Assembly (NCBI RefSeq): GCF_001612745.1
Contig: NZ_BDBA01000147.1
Location: 1 to 33,195, forward strand
DNA from: Nocardia amamiensis NBRC 102102
GTDB lineage: Bacteria; Actinomycetota; Actinomycetes; Mycobacteriales; Mycobacteriaceae
Direction of reading: 5' to 3'
DNA: 33,195 nucleotides
The position numbers and the translations under genes are program-made. Within the stretch, counting starts at the first letter, position 1. Each line of letters starts with the position of its first letter. Shown one piece after another: positions 24,698-32,081 of this stretch. The notes beneath the pieces were generated by a model that saw only the letters and a list, made by a program, of their open reading frames with translations, did not search any database and was not told where the DNA came from.

Positions 24698-24770
24698 CCG
24701 AACGCCGGAAGCCGGCCCACCCGGAGGTGGACCGGCTTCCGGTTCGACAGATGGTGCCTGGTGGCCGGAC
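24698..24770 (-). terminator. groEL2 terminator (proximal copy of the duplicated region)
   Basis: A 17-bp hairpin, arms 24705-24721 and 24726-24742, with loop CGGA. The one A-C mismatch in plus-strand RNA becomes a G-U pair in minus-strand RNA. The stem therefore stays fully paired for the groEL2 transcript but not for the toxin transcript. The near-identical second copy is at 23856-23927. Confidence 0.75.
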
Positions 24771-26396
24771 TCAGAAGTCCATGCCGCCCATACCGCCGGT
24801 CGGGTCGGCCGCGGGAGCGGCGGCCTTCTCCGGCTTGTCGGCGACCACGGCCTCGGTGGTCAGGAACAGCGCCGCGATGGAGGCGGCGTTCTGCAGGGCC
24901 GAACGGGTGACCTTGACCGGGTCGGCGACGCCGGCGGCCAGCAGGTCCTCGTAGTCGCCCGAGTCGGCGTTCAGGCCGTGACCCGCGGGCAGGTTGGAAA
25001 CCTTCTCGGCGACCACACCGGGCTCGAGGCCGGCGTTGAACGCGATCTGCTTCAGCGGAGCCGACAACGCGACCTTCACGATGTTCGCACCGGTGGCCTC
25101 GTCACCGCTCAGCTTCAGCTCGTCCAGCGCGGGGGCCGACTGCAGCAGGGCCACGCCACCACCGGCGACGATGCCCTCCTCCACGGCGGCCTTCGCGTTG
25201 CGGACGGCGTCCTCGATGCGGTGCTTGCGCTCCTTGAGCTCCACCTCGGTGGCCGCGCCCGCCTTGATCACCGCGACACCGCCGGCCAGCTTGGCCAAGC
25301 GCTCCTGCAGCTTCTCGCGGTCGTAGTCCGAGTCGGAGTTCTCGATCTCGGTGCGGATCTGCTGGACCCGGCCCTTGATCGCCTCCGCGTCGCCCGCGCC
25401 CTCGACGATGGTGGTCTCGTCCTTGGTGACGACGACCTTGCGCGCCTGGCCGAGCAGCTCCACACCCGCGGCCTCCAGCGAGAGGCCGACCTCTTCGCTG
25501 ATGACCTCGCCACCGGTCAGGATGGCGATGTCGGCCAGCTGCGCCTTGCGGCGGTCACCGAAGCCGGGCGCCTTGACCGCGACGGACTTGAAGGTGCCGC
25601 GGATCTTGTTGACCACCAGGGTGGACAGGGCCTCGCCCTCGACGTCCTCGGCGATGATCAGCAGCGGCTTGCCCGCCTGAATGACCTTCTCCAGCAGCGG
25701 CAGCAGGTCCTTCACGGTGGAGACCTTCGAGCCGACCAGCAGGATGTACGGGTCCTCGAGGACCGCTTCCTGACGCTCCGGGTCGGTGACGAAGTAGCCG
25801 GAGATGTAGCCCTTGTCGAAGCGCATACCCTCGGTGAGCTCCAGCTGGAGACCGAAGGTGTTGCTCTCCTCGACGGTGATGACGCCTTCCTTGCCGACCT
25901 TGTCCATGGCCTCGGCGATCAGCTCACCGATGGACGCGTCGCCCGCCGAGATACCGGCGGTGGCGGCGATCTGCTCCTTGGTCTCGACCTCCTTGGCGGT
26001 GTCGAGCAGCTTGGCGGTGACGGCCTCGACGGCCTTCTCGATGCCGCGCTTCAGGCCGAGCGGGTTCGCGCCGGCCGCGACGTTGCGCAGGCCCTCGCGC
26101 ACCAGCGCCTGAGCGAGCACGGTCGCGGTGGTGGTGCCGTCGCCGGCGACGTCGTCGGTCTTCTTGGCGACTTCCTTGACCAGCTCGGCGCCGATCTTCT
26201 CGTACGGGTCCTCCAGCTCGATCTCCTTGGCGATGGACACACCATCGTTGGTGATCGTGGGGGCGCCCCACTTCTTCTCCAGGACAACGTTGCGACCCTT
26301 GGGGCCCAGCGTCACCTTGACCGCGTCGGCGAGGCTGTTCAGACCCCGCTCGAGACCGCGACGGGCCTCTTCGTCATACGCAATTGTCTTGGCCAT
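24771..26396 (-). CDS. groEL: 60-kDa chaperonin GroEL2
   Basis: 541-aa ATP-driven protein-folding ring chaperonin. It begins MAKTIAYDEEARRGLERGLNSLADAVKVTLGPKGRNVVLEKKWG. It carries the ATP-binding GDGTTTATVLAQALV, the apical-domain segment EGMRFDKGYISGYFVTDPERQEAVLEDPYILL, and AAVEEGIVAGGGVALLQ. The tail GGMGGMDF is the GGM-rich end typical of essential chaperonins, not the His-rich tail of GroEL1. It matches M. tuberculosis GroEL2 across its length. No groES is adjacent, as usual for groEL2. The ATG has only a distant GGAGG (about 14 nt). Two CIRCE operators and a sigma-70 type promoter lie upstream. Confidence 0.98.
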   Translation of the reverse strand: MAKTIAYDEEARRGLERGLNSLADAVKVTLGPKGRNVVLEKKWGAPTITNDGVSIAKEIELEDPYEKIGAELVKEVAKKTDDVAGDGTTTATVLAQALVREGLRNVAAGANPLGLKRGIEKAVEAVTAKLLDTAKEVETKEQIAATAGISAGDASIGELIAEAMDKVGKEGVITVEESNTFGLQLELTEGMRFDKGYISGYFVTDPERQEAVLEDPYILLVGSKVSTVKDLLPLLEKVIQAGKPLLIIAEDVEGEALSTLVVNKIRGTFKSVAVKAPGFGDRRKAQLADIAILTGGEVISEEVGLSLEAAGVELLGQARKVVVTKDETTIVEGAGDAEAIKGRVQQIRTEIENSDSDYDREKLQERLAKLAGGVAVIKAGAATEVELKERKHRIEDAVRNAKAAVEEGIVAGGGVALLQSAPALDELKLSGDEATGANIVKVALSAPLKQIAFNAGLEPGVVAEKVSNLPAGHGLNADSGDYEDLLAAGVADPVKVTRSALQNAASIAALFLTTEAVVADKPEKAAAPAADPTGGMGGMDF

Positions 26397-26537
26397 GGCG
26401 TTGTTGAGATCCTCCATGTGTATGGCTGACACACAGGACGACCGCAGGTTTGGATCGCCCCATTTACGCTGGCCAGGTGCGGTGCCCGCGACGGACGACC
26501 GAGGGTGTCGTTGGAACCCGGTCTCACCGGCCCGACC

Positions 26538-26562
26538 TGGCACTCACAGGTCGGGAGTGCCA
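26538..26562. promoter_or_regulatory. second CIRCE element (HrcA operator) of groEL2
   Basis: TGGCACTC (26538-26545), N9, GAGTGCCA (26555-26562): perfect 8-bp arms. It differs from the CIRCE consensus TTAGCACTC-N9-GAGTGCTAA only in the outer bases. It lies at and just after the expected transcription start, 35 bp from the first CIRCE. Confidence 0.9.
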
Positions 26563-26568
26563 AAAGCA

Positions 26569-26597
26569 TTTTTAGCACTCAGGGGTGGCGAGTGCAA
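26569..26597 (-). promoter_or_regulatory. groEL2 promoter
   Basis: On the minus strand, -35 TTGCAC (26592-26597) and -10 TAAAAA (26569-26574) are separated by 17 bases. The start would be near 26561, giving a leader of about 165 nt. The first CIRCE covers both boxes. Confidence 0.7.
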
Positions 26598-26598
26598 G
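26572..26598. promoter_or_regulatory. first CIRCE element (HrcA operator) of groEL2
   Basis: TTAGCACTC (26572-26580), N9, GAGTGCAAG (26590-26598). The left arm is the exact CIRCE consensus; the right arm has two changes at its end. HrcA bound here would cover the -35 and -10 boxes, giving heat-inducible expression. Confidence 0.93.
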
Positions 26599-26622
26599 GT
26601 CCGCCAGCGCCGCCGCGCCGGG

Positions 26623-26916
26623 TCACGGGCGGTCGTCGACCCGCAAGACCAAGGCGACGAAGGCGTCCGTGCGGCGTTCCTCGGGCGTGCGCGGCTCGCC
26701 ACCCTCGACGGTGACGAGCTCGGCGTCGTGCAGCAGCAGCTCCGCCTCGACCCGCATGATCGCGCGAATGAACGGCGGCGCCACGTCCGGCGGCAGGTCG
26801 CCGTTCACCACATAGCTGCCGTCGGGTTGGGACTCGGTGGACACATACGAAAGCGCGCGCAGCAGGTCTGCGCGCCGTTCCCCCGCTATTAGGTCGGAAT
26901 CCGTTTCATCCGCCAT
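26623..26916 (-). CDS. conserved-looking hypothetical protein (97 aa)
   Basis: I do not recognise a family. The product is acidic, has no membrane segment, and begins MADETDSDLIAGERRADLLRALSYVSTESQPDGSYVVNGDLPPDVAPPFIRAIMRVEAELLLHDAELV. It looks like one small alpha/beta domain. A TAAGCT box lies exactly 6 nt before the ATG, suggesting a leaderless message. It ends 25 nt before the groEL2 -35/CIRCE region on the same strand and diverges from NAD synthetase. Confidence 0.7.
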   Translation of the reverse strand: MADETDSDLIAGERRADLLRALSYVSTESQPDGSYVVNGDLPPDVAPPFIRAIMRVEAELLLHDAELVTVEGGEPRTPEERRTDAFVALVLRVDDRP

Positions 26917-27104
26917 TGCTATAGCTTAGCCGTCGTCGGTTCACGTCTGGGGGCGGGACGATCAGCCGCAACCGGCTGCGACGATAAAAGCGCAGGTCGA
27001 AGCGCTGGCCATGGGCTCACCGGAAACCGGGCACCGCACCTGGACGTCCAACGCGGCGTAGATTCCGGATAAACCATGATCAGGTGATCCCGAAGGGGTA
27101 TGCG

Positions 27105-29162
27105 GTGGCCGACCTGTCGTTCGATTCGCTGTACTGGCACGGGTTCGCCCGGGTGGCGGTGGCTGTGCCACGGGTCCGGGTCGCCGATCCCGCCTACAAC
27201 GTCGAGCAGACCGTCGAGCTGGCCGGCGAGGCCGCGGCGGCCGGTGCGGTGCTGACGGTGTTCCCCGAGCTGGGTTTGTCCTCGTATACCGCCGACGACC
27301 TGTTCCACCAGGATGCGCTGGACGTCGCGGTCGCGGAGGCGCTGGAGCGGGTGGTCGCGGCGAGCACAGACCTCGACACGGTGCTCGTGGTCGGCGCACC
27401 GGTGCGGGCGCAGGGCAGGCTGTTCAACTGCGCGGTCGCGATCTGCCGCGGCGTCGTGCTCGGCGTGGCACCGAAGAGCTATCTGCCGAGCTACCGGGAG
27501 TACTACGAGAAGCGTCAGTTCGCGGCGGCGCGGGAAGCGCTGGAAGACCAGGTCACGATCGCGGGGCACCGGGCGCCGTTCGGGTCCGATCTGCTGTTCC
27601 ACGCGAGCAACCTGGAGGATTTCACCTTCCACCTGGAAATCTGCGAGGACGGGTGGGTTCCCTTGCCACCGAGCGGCTTCGCCGCGCTGGCCGGGGCGAC
27701 CGTGCTGGTCAATCTGTCGGCGAGCAATATCGTGATCGGGAAGGCGGACTACCGGCGGGCGCTGTGCACCTCGCATTCGGCCCGCTACCTTGCGGCGTAT
27801 CTGTATTCCGCCGCCGGGCACGGCGAGTCGTCCACCGACCTCGCTTGGGACGGGCAGGCGCTGATCTGCGAGAACGGCGACCTGCTCGCTGAGGGCGAGC
27901 GATTCTCCGACCACCCCCAGCTGGTCACCGCCGATCTGGACCTGCGCAGGCTGGCGGCCGATCGGTTGCGCACCACCAGCTTCGCCGACAATGTGCACGA
28001 CCACCGCGACCGGCTGGCCGCTATGCGGCGCGTCGAGGTGCGGCTGCCGATCCCCGAAGAAGCGATCACGCTGCACCGCGACATCGAGCGGTTCCCTTAT
28101 GTCCCCGCCGATCCCGCCGTGCGCAACGAGCGCTGCGCCGAGGTGCACCACATCCAGGTCGAGGGGCTGAGCACGCGATTGCGGGCGACCGGCCTGGAAC
28201 GTGTGGTGATCGGGGTGTCCGGCGGGTTGGACTCCACCCAGGCGCTGATCGTGGCGGCCAAGACGATGGACCGGCTCGGCCTGCCCCGGAGGAACGTGCT
28301 GGCCTACACCATGCCCGGGTTCGCGACCAGCACCAGGACCAGAACCGATGCGCACCGCCTGATGGCGGCCCTCGGCGTCACGGCGGGCGAGATCGATATC
28401 CGCGCTTCGGCCACCCAGATGCTGCGCGACCTCGGCCACCCGGCCGCCGACGGCGCGGCGCACTACGACATCACCTATGAGAACGTGCAGGCGGGCGAGC
28501 GGACCTCGCACCTGTTCCGGCTGGCCAATCGGCACGGCGCGCTGGTGGTCGGCACGGGCGACCTGAGCGAGCTCGCGCTCGGCTGGTGCACGTTCGGCGT
28601 CGGGGATCACATGGCGCACTACAGCGTCAACGCGTCGGTGCCCAAGACGCTGATCAAATACCTGATCGCCTGGGCGGTGGACACCGATCAGTTCGGACCA
28701 GAAGCGGGCGAGGTGCTGTCGTCGATTCTGCGCACCGAGATCTCCCCCGAGCTGATTCCGCACACGGATACCTCGGTGCCGAGACAGAGTTCGGAAGCCA
28801 CGGTGGGCCCATACGAGTTGCAGGATTTCCATCTGTACTACCTGTTGCGCTTCGGCTACCGACCCAGCCGCGTCGCCTATCTGGCCCGGCACGCCTGGTC
28901 CGATCCCACTGCCGGGCGCTGGCCCGACCTCGTGCCCGCCGACCAACGCAATGCCTACGACCTTGCCGCGATCAAGCATTGGCTGGCCGAATTCCTGCGC
29001 CGCTTCGTGCAGACCAGCCAGTTCAAGCGCTCGACGCTGCCGAACGCGCCGAAGGTGGGTTCGGGCGGATCGCTCTCGCCGCGCGGCGACTGGCGCGCCC
29101 CGAGCGACGCGTCGGCGGCGGCCTGGCTGGACGAGCTCGCCCGCAACGTGCCGGACTCCTGA
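27105..29162 (+). CDS. nadE: glutamine-dependent NAD(+) synthetase
   Basis: 685-aa two-domain enzyme that makes NAD from nicotinic acid adenine dinucleotide, ATP and glutamine. The nitrilase-like glutaminase domain (about 1-300) has the triad Glu55 (VFPELGLSSY), Lys124 (APKSYLPSY) and Cys180 (LEICEDGW). The synthetase domain has the P-loop GVSGGLDSTQALIVA, then TGDLSELALGWCTFGVGDHMAHYSVNASVPKTL. The end, ALSPRGDWRAPSD-like SLSPRGDWRAPSDASAAAWLDEL, matches the M. tuberculosis enzyme (679 aa). The GTG at 27105 is chosen for AAGGGG 6-7 nt upstream; another in-frame GTG lies at 27084. Confidence 0.96.
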   Translation: MADLSFDSLYWHGFARVAVAVPRVRVADPAYNVEQTVELAGEAAAAGAVLTVFPELGLSSYTADDLFHQDALDVAVAEALERVVAASTDLDTVLVVGAPVRAQGRLFNCAVAICRGVVLGVAPKSYLPSYREYYEKRQFAAAREALEDQVTIAGHRAPFGSDLLFHASNLEDFTFHLEICEDGWVPLPPSGFAALAGATVLVNLSASNIVIGKADYRRALCTSHSARYLAAYLYSAAGHGESSTDLAWDGQALICENGDLLAEGERFSDHPQLVTADLDLRRLAADRLRTTSFADNVHDHRDRLAAMRRVEVRLPIPEEAITLHRDIERFPYVPADPAVRNERCAEVHHIQVEGLSTRLRATGLERVVIGVSGGLDSTQALIVAAKTMDRLGLPRRNVLAYTMPGFATSTRTRTDAHRLMAALGVTAGEIDIRASATQMLRDLGHPAADGAAHYDITYENVQAGERTSHLFRLANRHGALVVGTGDLSELALGWCTFGVGDHMAHYSVNASVPKTLIKYLIAWAVDTDQFGPEAGEVLSSILRTEISPELIPHTDTSVPRQSSEATVGPYELQDFHLYYLLRFGYRPSRVAYLARHAWSDPTAGRWPDLVPADQRNAYDLAAIKHWLAEFLRRFVQTSQFKRSTLPNAPKVGSGGSLSPRGDWRAPSDASAAAWLDELARNVPDS

Positions 29163-29220
29163 CGGGCACAGCACGCGACGCCCCGAGTGCGGCTTCGCGG
29201 CGCGTGCTTATGGTGGCGGG

Positions 29221-29895
29221 GTGAGTGAAAAACCCGGCTGGGATGCCATCGACGGCGCGTTGCGGCCGCTGTACGGCGACAGCGAGCCCTTTCACTGGGC
29301 CCCCGACCACCCGTGGTCCCTCGGCGGACCCGACCCGCTCGACGGGATCAGCGCGTACTCCCGCACCGACCCGGTACCGCACTGGCACTACATCGGCTAC
29401 GGCATGACCGAGCTGTACGAGAAGGAATGGGACAACCCCGCGGAATCCGGCTGGGGCTTCGAATTCACCTTCCGCCTGGCGCGCAGGCCGGAGCAGACCG
29501 AACCGCCCGCGTGGCCGGCGAACTTCCTGCAGAACCTGGCGCGCTACGTATTCCAGTCCGGCAAGTGGTTCGAGCCGGGACACACCATCAAGGCGAACGG
29601 ACCGATCGCCGCAGGGCACATGGACTGCACCAATCAGGCCGTCTGCTTCGTGATCGACCCGGAACTGGGCACCATCGACAGTGTGCACGGCCAGGTCAGG
29701 TTCCTGCAGCTCGTCGGCCTCACCATGCCGGAATACCGTGCGGCGCAGGGGGGACGTGCCCTCGAATTGCTCGCGACGCTGGAACCCCGGCTCCCCCTGT
29801 ACGTCACCGACATCCACCGCGAGGCGCTGGTCTCCGAGCCGAAACCGCAGGCCCGCTGGCCGCGGTGGGGCGGTGGTCTGGCCGGGCGGGCGTGA
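29221..29895 (+). CDS. Suppressor-of-fused (SUFU) domain protein
   Basis: 224 aa. The hallmarks are PFHWAPDHPWSLGGPDPLDGISAY, HWHYIGYGMTELYEKEWDNPAESGWGFEFTFRLARR and WPANFLQNLARYVFQSGKWFEPGHTI. Bacterial SUFU proteins share the fold of the eukaryotic Hedgehog-pathway protein. Some act as immunity proteins in polymorphic toxin systems, but no toxin is seen here and this one may be a housekeeping scaffold. The GTG start has a TATGGT box 6 nt upstream, consistent with a leaderless message. It follows nadE by 58 nt. Function unproven. Confidence 0.85.
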   Translation: MSEKPGWDAIDGALRPLYGDSEPFHWAPDHPWSLGGPDPLDGISAYSRTDPVPHWHYIGYGMTELYEKEWDNPAESGWGFEFTFRLARRPEQTEPPAWPANFLQNLARYVFQSGKWFEPGHTIKANGPIAAGHMDCTNQAVCFVIDPELGTIDSVHGQVRFLQLVGLTMPEYRAAQGGRALELLATLEPRLPLYVTDIHREALVSEPKPQARWPRWGGGLAGRA

Positions 29896-30126
29896 TCAGG
29901 CCGCTCGCGCGATCTGGTGTGTGACCGGACCGCTTCGGCGCGGCCCGGCGATCCCGGCTCCTCGGGTGCGCAGCGCCCGGCGACGACGCGACCGCGCGGC
30001 ACGCGCGCCGCGGAACCCGTTGACCGCATTGCGGATTCGGTGATCGGAAGCCGATCGACGCGCCACGCCGATGACCAGCACAGCCACCGCCAGCACGGTT
30101 GCCGCCCTGAGCTGCCCGCCGCTCAT
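29896..30126 (-). CDS. possible small membrane protein (76 aa)
   Basis: An N-terminal hydrophobic segment (ATVLAVAVLVIGVA) is followed by a very basic, Arg-rich tail. The ATG lies 6 nt after the stop of the Clp_N/HTH gene on the same strand, so it would be co-transcribed. The stop abuts the SUFU stop. No family is recognised and no clear ribosome-binding site is seen. High-GC antisense noise is an alternative explanation. Confidence 0.4.
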   Translation of the reverse strand: MSGGQLRAATVLAVAVLVIGVARRSASDHRIRNAVNGFRGARAARSRRRRALRTRGAGIAGPRRSGPVTHQIARAA

Positions 30127-30132
30127 CGCCGA

Positions 30133-30858
30133 TCAGGATTTCCCGGACGTGAACGACGCGAGCAACTCGATCAGGTGCGCTTCGGTGCGCGCCTTGTCCA
30201 TGCCCAGGTCGCTGAGCAGCCCGGAACCGTTCTCCTGTTCGAGCAGGGCGAGCAGCATGTGCTCGGTGCCGATGTAGTTGTGCCCCAAGCGAAGCGCCTC
30301 GCGGAAGGTGAGCTCGAGGACCTTCTTGGCATCGGAACCGAAGGGCACCAGCGCCGGGACCGCACCCTCGCTCGGCGGCAGCGACGCGGCGGCGGCCGCG
30401 GCGAGCACGTCCAGCGCGACGCCATTGGCGACCAGCTCATGCACCGCGAGCCCCTCCGGTTCGGTGAGCAGCCCGAGCACCAGGTGCCCGACGGCGATCT
30501 CCGGGTTTCCGGCGGCGCGGGCGGCCTCTTGCGCGGCCATCACCACCTGGCGCGCCCGCGGGGTGAACCGGGCGAAGCCCGCGTTCGGGTCCATGGCCGC
30601 GGCGGCGGCCGGGTCGGGCACCTTGGGCACGAAACGCTTCTGCGCGGCCTGCTTGCTGACGCCCATACTGGCGCCGATGTCGGTCCAGGAGGCCCCCGAG
30701 CGGCGGGCTTGGTCCACGAAATGGCCGATCAGGTGATCGGCCAGCTCGTCGAGGTGATTCGCCAGGACAACGGCGTCGGACAGTTGCTCGAGCACGTTAT
30801 CGGGACGGGCTTTCTTGATGCCCTCGATCAGGTCGTCGAGGCGGAATTGCGATGTCAT
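30133..30858 (-). CDS. HTH plus Clp_N double-repeat protein (putative autoregulator)
   Basis: 241 aa. Residues ~38-76 look like a helix-turn-helix (LADHLIGHFVDQARRSGASWTDIGASMGVSKQAAQKRF). Residues ~97-236 hold two Clp_N repeats, the substrate/adaptor-binding N-domain of ClpA/ClpC: FTPRARQVVMAAQEAARAAGNPEIAVGHLVLGLL and ELTFREALRLGHNYIGTEHMLLALLEQENGSG. There is no AAA+ ATPase domain, so it is not an unfoldase. A DNA-binding regulator that senses substrates or partners of the Clp machinery is the natural inference. Two perfect 19-bp palindromes overlap its promoter, and the ATG lies 6 nt after the -10 box. Confidence 0.82.
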   Translation of the reverse strand: MTSQFRLDDLIEGIKKARPDNVLEQLSDAVVLANHLDELADHLIGHFVDQARRSGASWTDIGASMGVSKQAAQKRFVPKVPDPAAAAAMDPNAGFARFTPRARQVVMAAQEAARAAGNPEIAVGHLVLGLLTEPEGLAVHELVANGVALDVLAAAAAASLPPSEGAVPALVPFGSDAKKVLELTFREALRLGHNYIGTEHMLLALLEQENGSGLLSDLGMDKARTEAHLIELLASFTSGKS

Positions 30859-30859
30859 G

Positions 30860-30907
30860 CGTCAACCATAGGTTGACGGCGGCACAGCCGTCAACCATTG
30901 GTTGACG
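30860..30907 (-). promoter_or_regulatory. leaderless promoter overlapped by two perfect palindromic operators
   Basis: CGTCAACC-ATA-GGTTGACG at 30860-30878 and CGTCAACC-ATT-GGTTGACG at 30889-30907, centres 29 bp apart. On the minus strand the -35 TTGACG (30889-30894) lies in the distal palindrome and the -10 TATGGT (30865-30870) in the proximal one, with an 18-bp spacer. The start codon at 30858 would coincide with the transcription start. A protein bound to both sites would shut the promoter. Confidence 0.85.
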
Positions 30908-30911
30908 ATTT

Positions 30912-32000
30912 TCAGGGCCTGGCGGCCCGGGCCGCTCCGCGCACTATCCGCTCTTTCACCCACGCCGCGGTTCGTCCGGTCAGCACCATCCCGCCCGGTG
31001 CGTCATCGGCGCGCACGAATTGGACCAGCCCGTCGCGTCGGCCCAGACTCAGGCACTGGAGCACATACCGGAACCGCAGCGGCCGCGCCTTGGCCCCGCG
31101 CATCCGCGCGACGACGGCATCGGCCGCGTGCTTGCCGGTGGGCAACGCCGTGGCACAGGCCATGCGCAGCTCGCGTCCGCCGGGCCCGGCGACAACGGCG
31201 GCGTCACCCGCGGCGTAGACGTCCGGATGCGACACCGAACGCAGGGTGACGTCGGTCAGCACGCGGCCGTCGGAGTCCACCGCAATCCCCGAGCGCGCGG
31301 CGAGGCCCGGCACCCGAAAACCCGTGGTCCACACCGTCGCCGCCGCCTCGATCAGTGCACCGTCGGCCGATCGCACGCCCGTGGACGTCACTTCGATCAC
31401 CTTGACATCCGCGTGGATCTCGACCCCGAGCCGCTCCAGTGTCCGCCGGATATGCCTTTGCGCGCGCGGCGACAGCCAGGCACCCGGTTCCTCCGAACCG
31501 ATCAATAACACCCGGTTATCCGGGTTCGATTCGGCCAGTTCCGCCGCCAGTTCGATCCCGGTCGCCCCGGCCCCGACCACCGCGACCATTCCGTACGGCA
31601 GCACCAGATTCTTCGTATCCTCCTGCGTCGCAACGGAGTAGGCGTGCTCCGCCACGCCCGGCACGCGCTCGGCATCGGCCACGCTGCCGAGTGCGTAGAT
31701 CAGGGTGTCGTACGCCAGGGCGGGCGCCGAGCCGAGCACCACGCGCTTCCCGGCCGTGTCGATGCCGGTCGCGACGGCGTGTGCGAAGTGAATGCCCTTG
31801 GATTCCAGCAACTCCCGCAGATCCCAATCCGGAATCTGTTGCCCGGCCGCCCGCTGGTGCAGCCGCACCCGCTCGACGAACGCCGCGTGGGCGTCGACCA
31901 CGGTGATTCGCGCGTCCCGTGCCGTGCGTGCGAGCCTCCGCGCCGCCGCCAGCCCCGCGTACCCCGCGCCGAGGACGACGATCCGATGCTGTCCGGTCAT
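30912..32000 (-). CDS. FAD/NAD(P)-dependent oxidoreductase (NDH-2-like)
   Basis: 362 aa pyridine nucleotide-disulfide oxidoreductase fold. The FAD-binding motif is VVLGAGYAGLAAARRLA (8-24). The NAD(P)-binding motif is VAVVGAGATGIELAAELAE (139-157). The second FAD motif is DVYAAGDAA (260-268). No CxxC pair is present, so it resembles type-II NADH dehydrogenase or quinone reductases. AAAGGAG lies 8 nt before the ATG. It sits 81 nt downstream of an ECF41/SigJ sigma gene on the same strand. Such sigma factors are typically linked to a carboxymuconolactone decarboxylase, oxidoreductase or epimerase gene that they transcribe. Confidence 0.88.
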   Translation of the reverse strand: MTGQHRIVVLGAGYAGLAAARRLARTARDARITVVDAHAAFVERVRLHQRAAGQQIPDWDLRELLESKGIHFAHAVATGIDTAGKRVVLGSAPALAYDTLIYALGSVADAERVPGVAEHAYSVATQEDTKNLVLPYGMVAVVGAGATGIELAAELAESNPDNRVLLIGSEEPGAWLSPRAQRHIRRTLERLGVEIHADVKVIEVTSTGVRSADGALIEAAATVWTTGFRVPGLAARSGIAVDSDGRVLTDVTLRSVSHPDVYAAGDAAVVAGPGGRELRMACATALPTGKHAADAVVARMRGAKARPLRFRYVLQCLSLGRRDGLVQFVRADDAPGGMVLTGRTAAWVKERIVRGAARAARP

Positions 32001-32081
32001 GATGTGGCTCCTTTCGATCGGCCATCACCCCTCAGACCGGACAGGCCGTCGAATCCTGACAGACCAGCACCGTGAAGCGCG

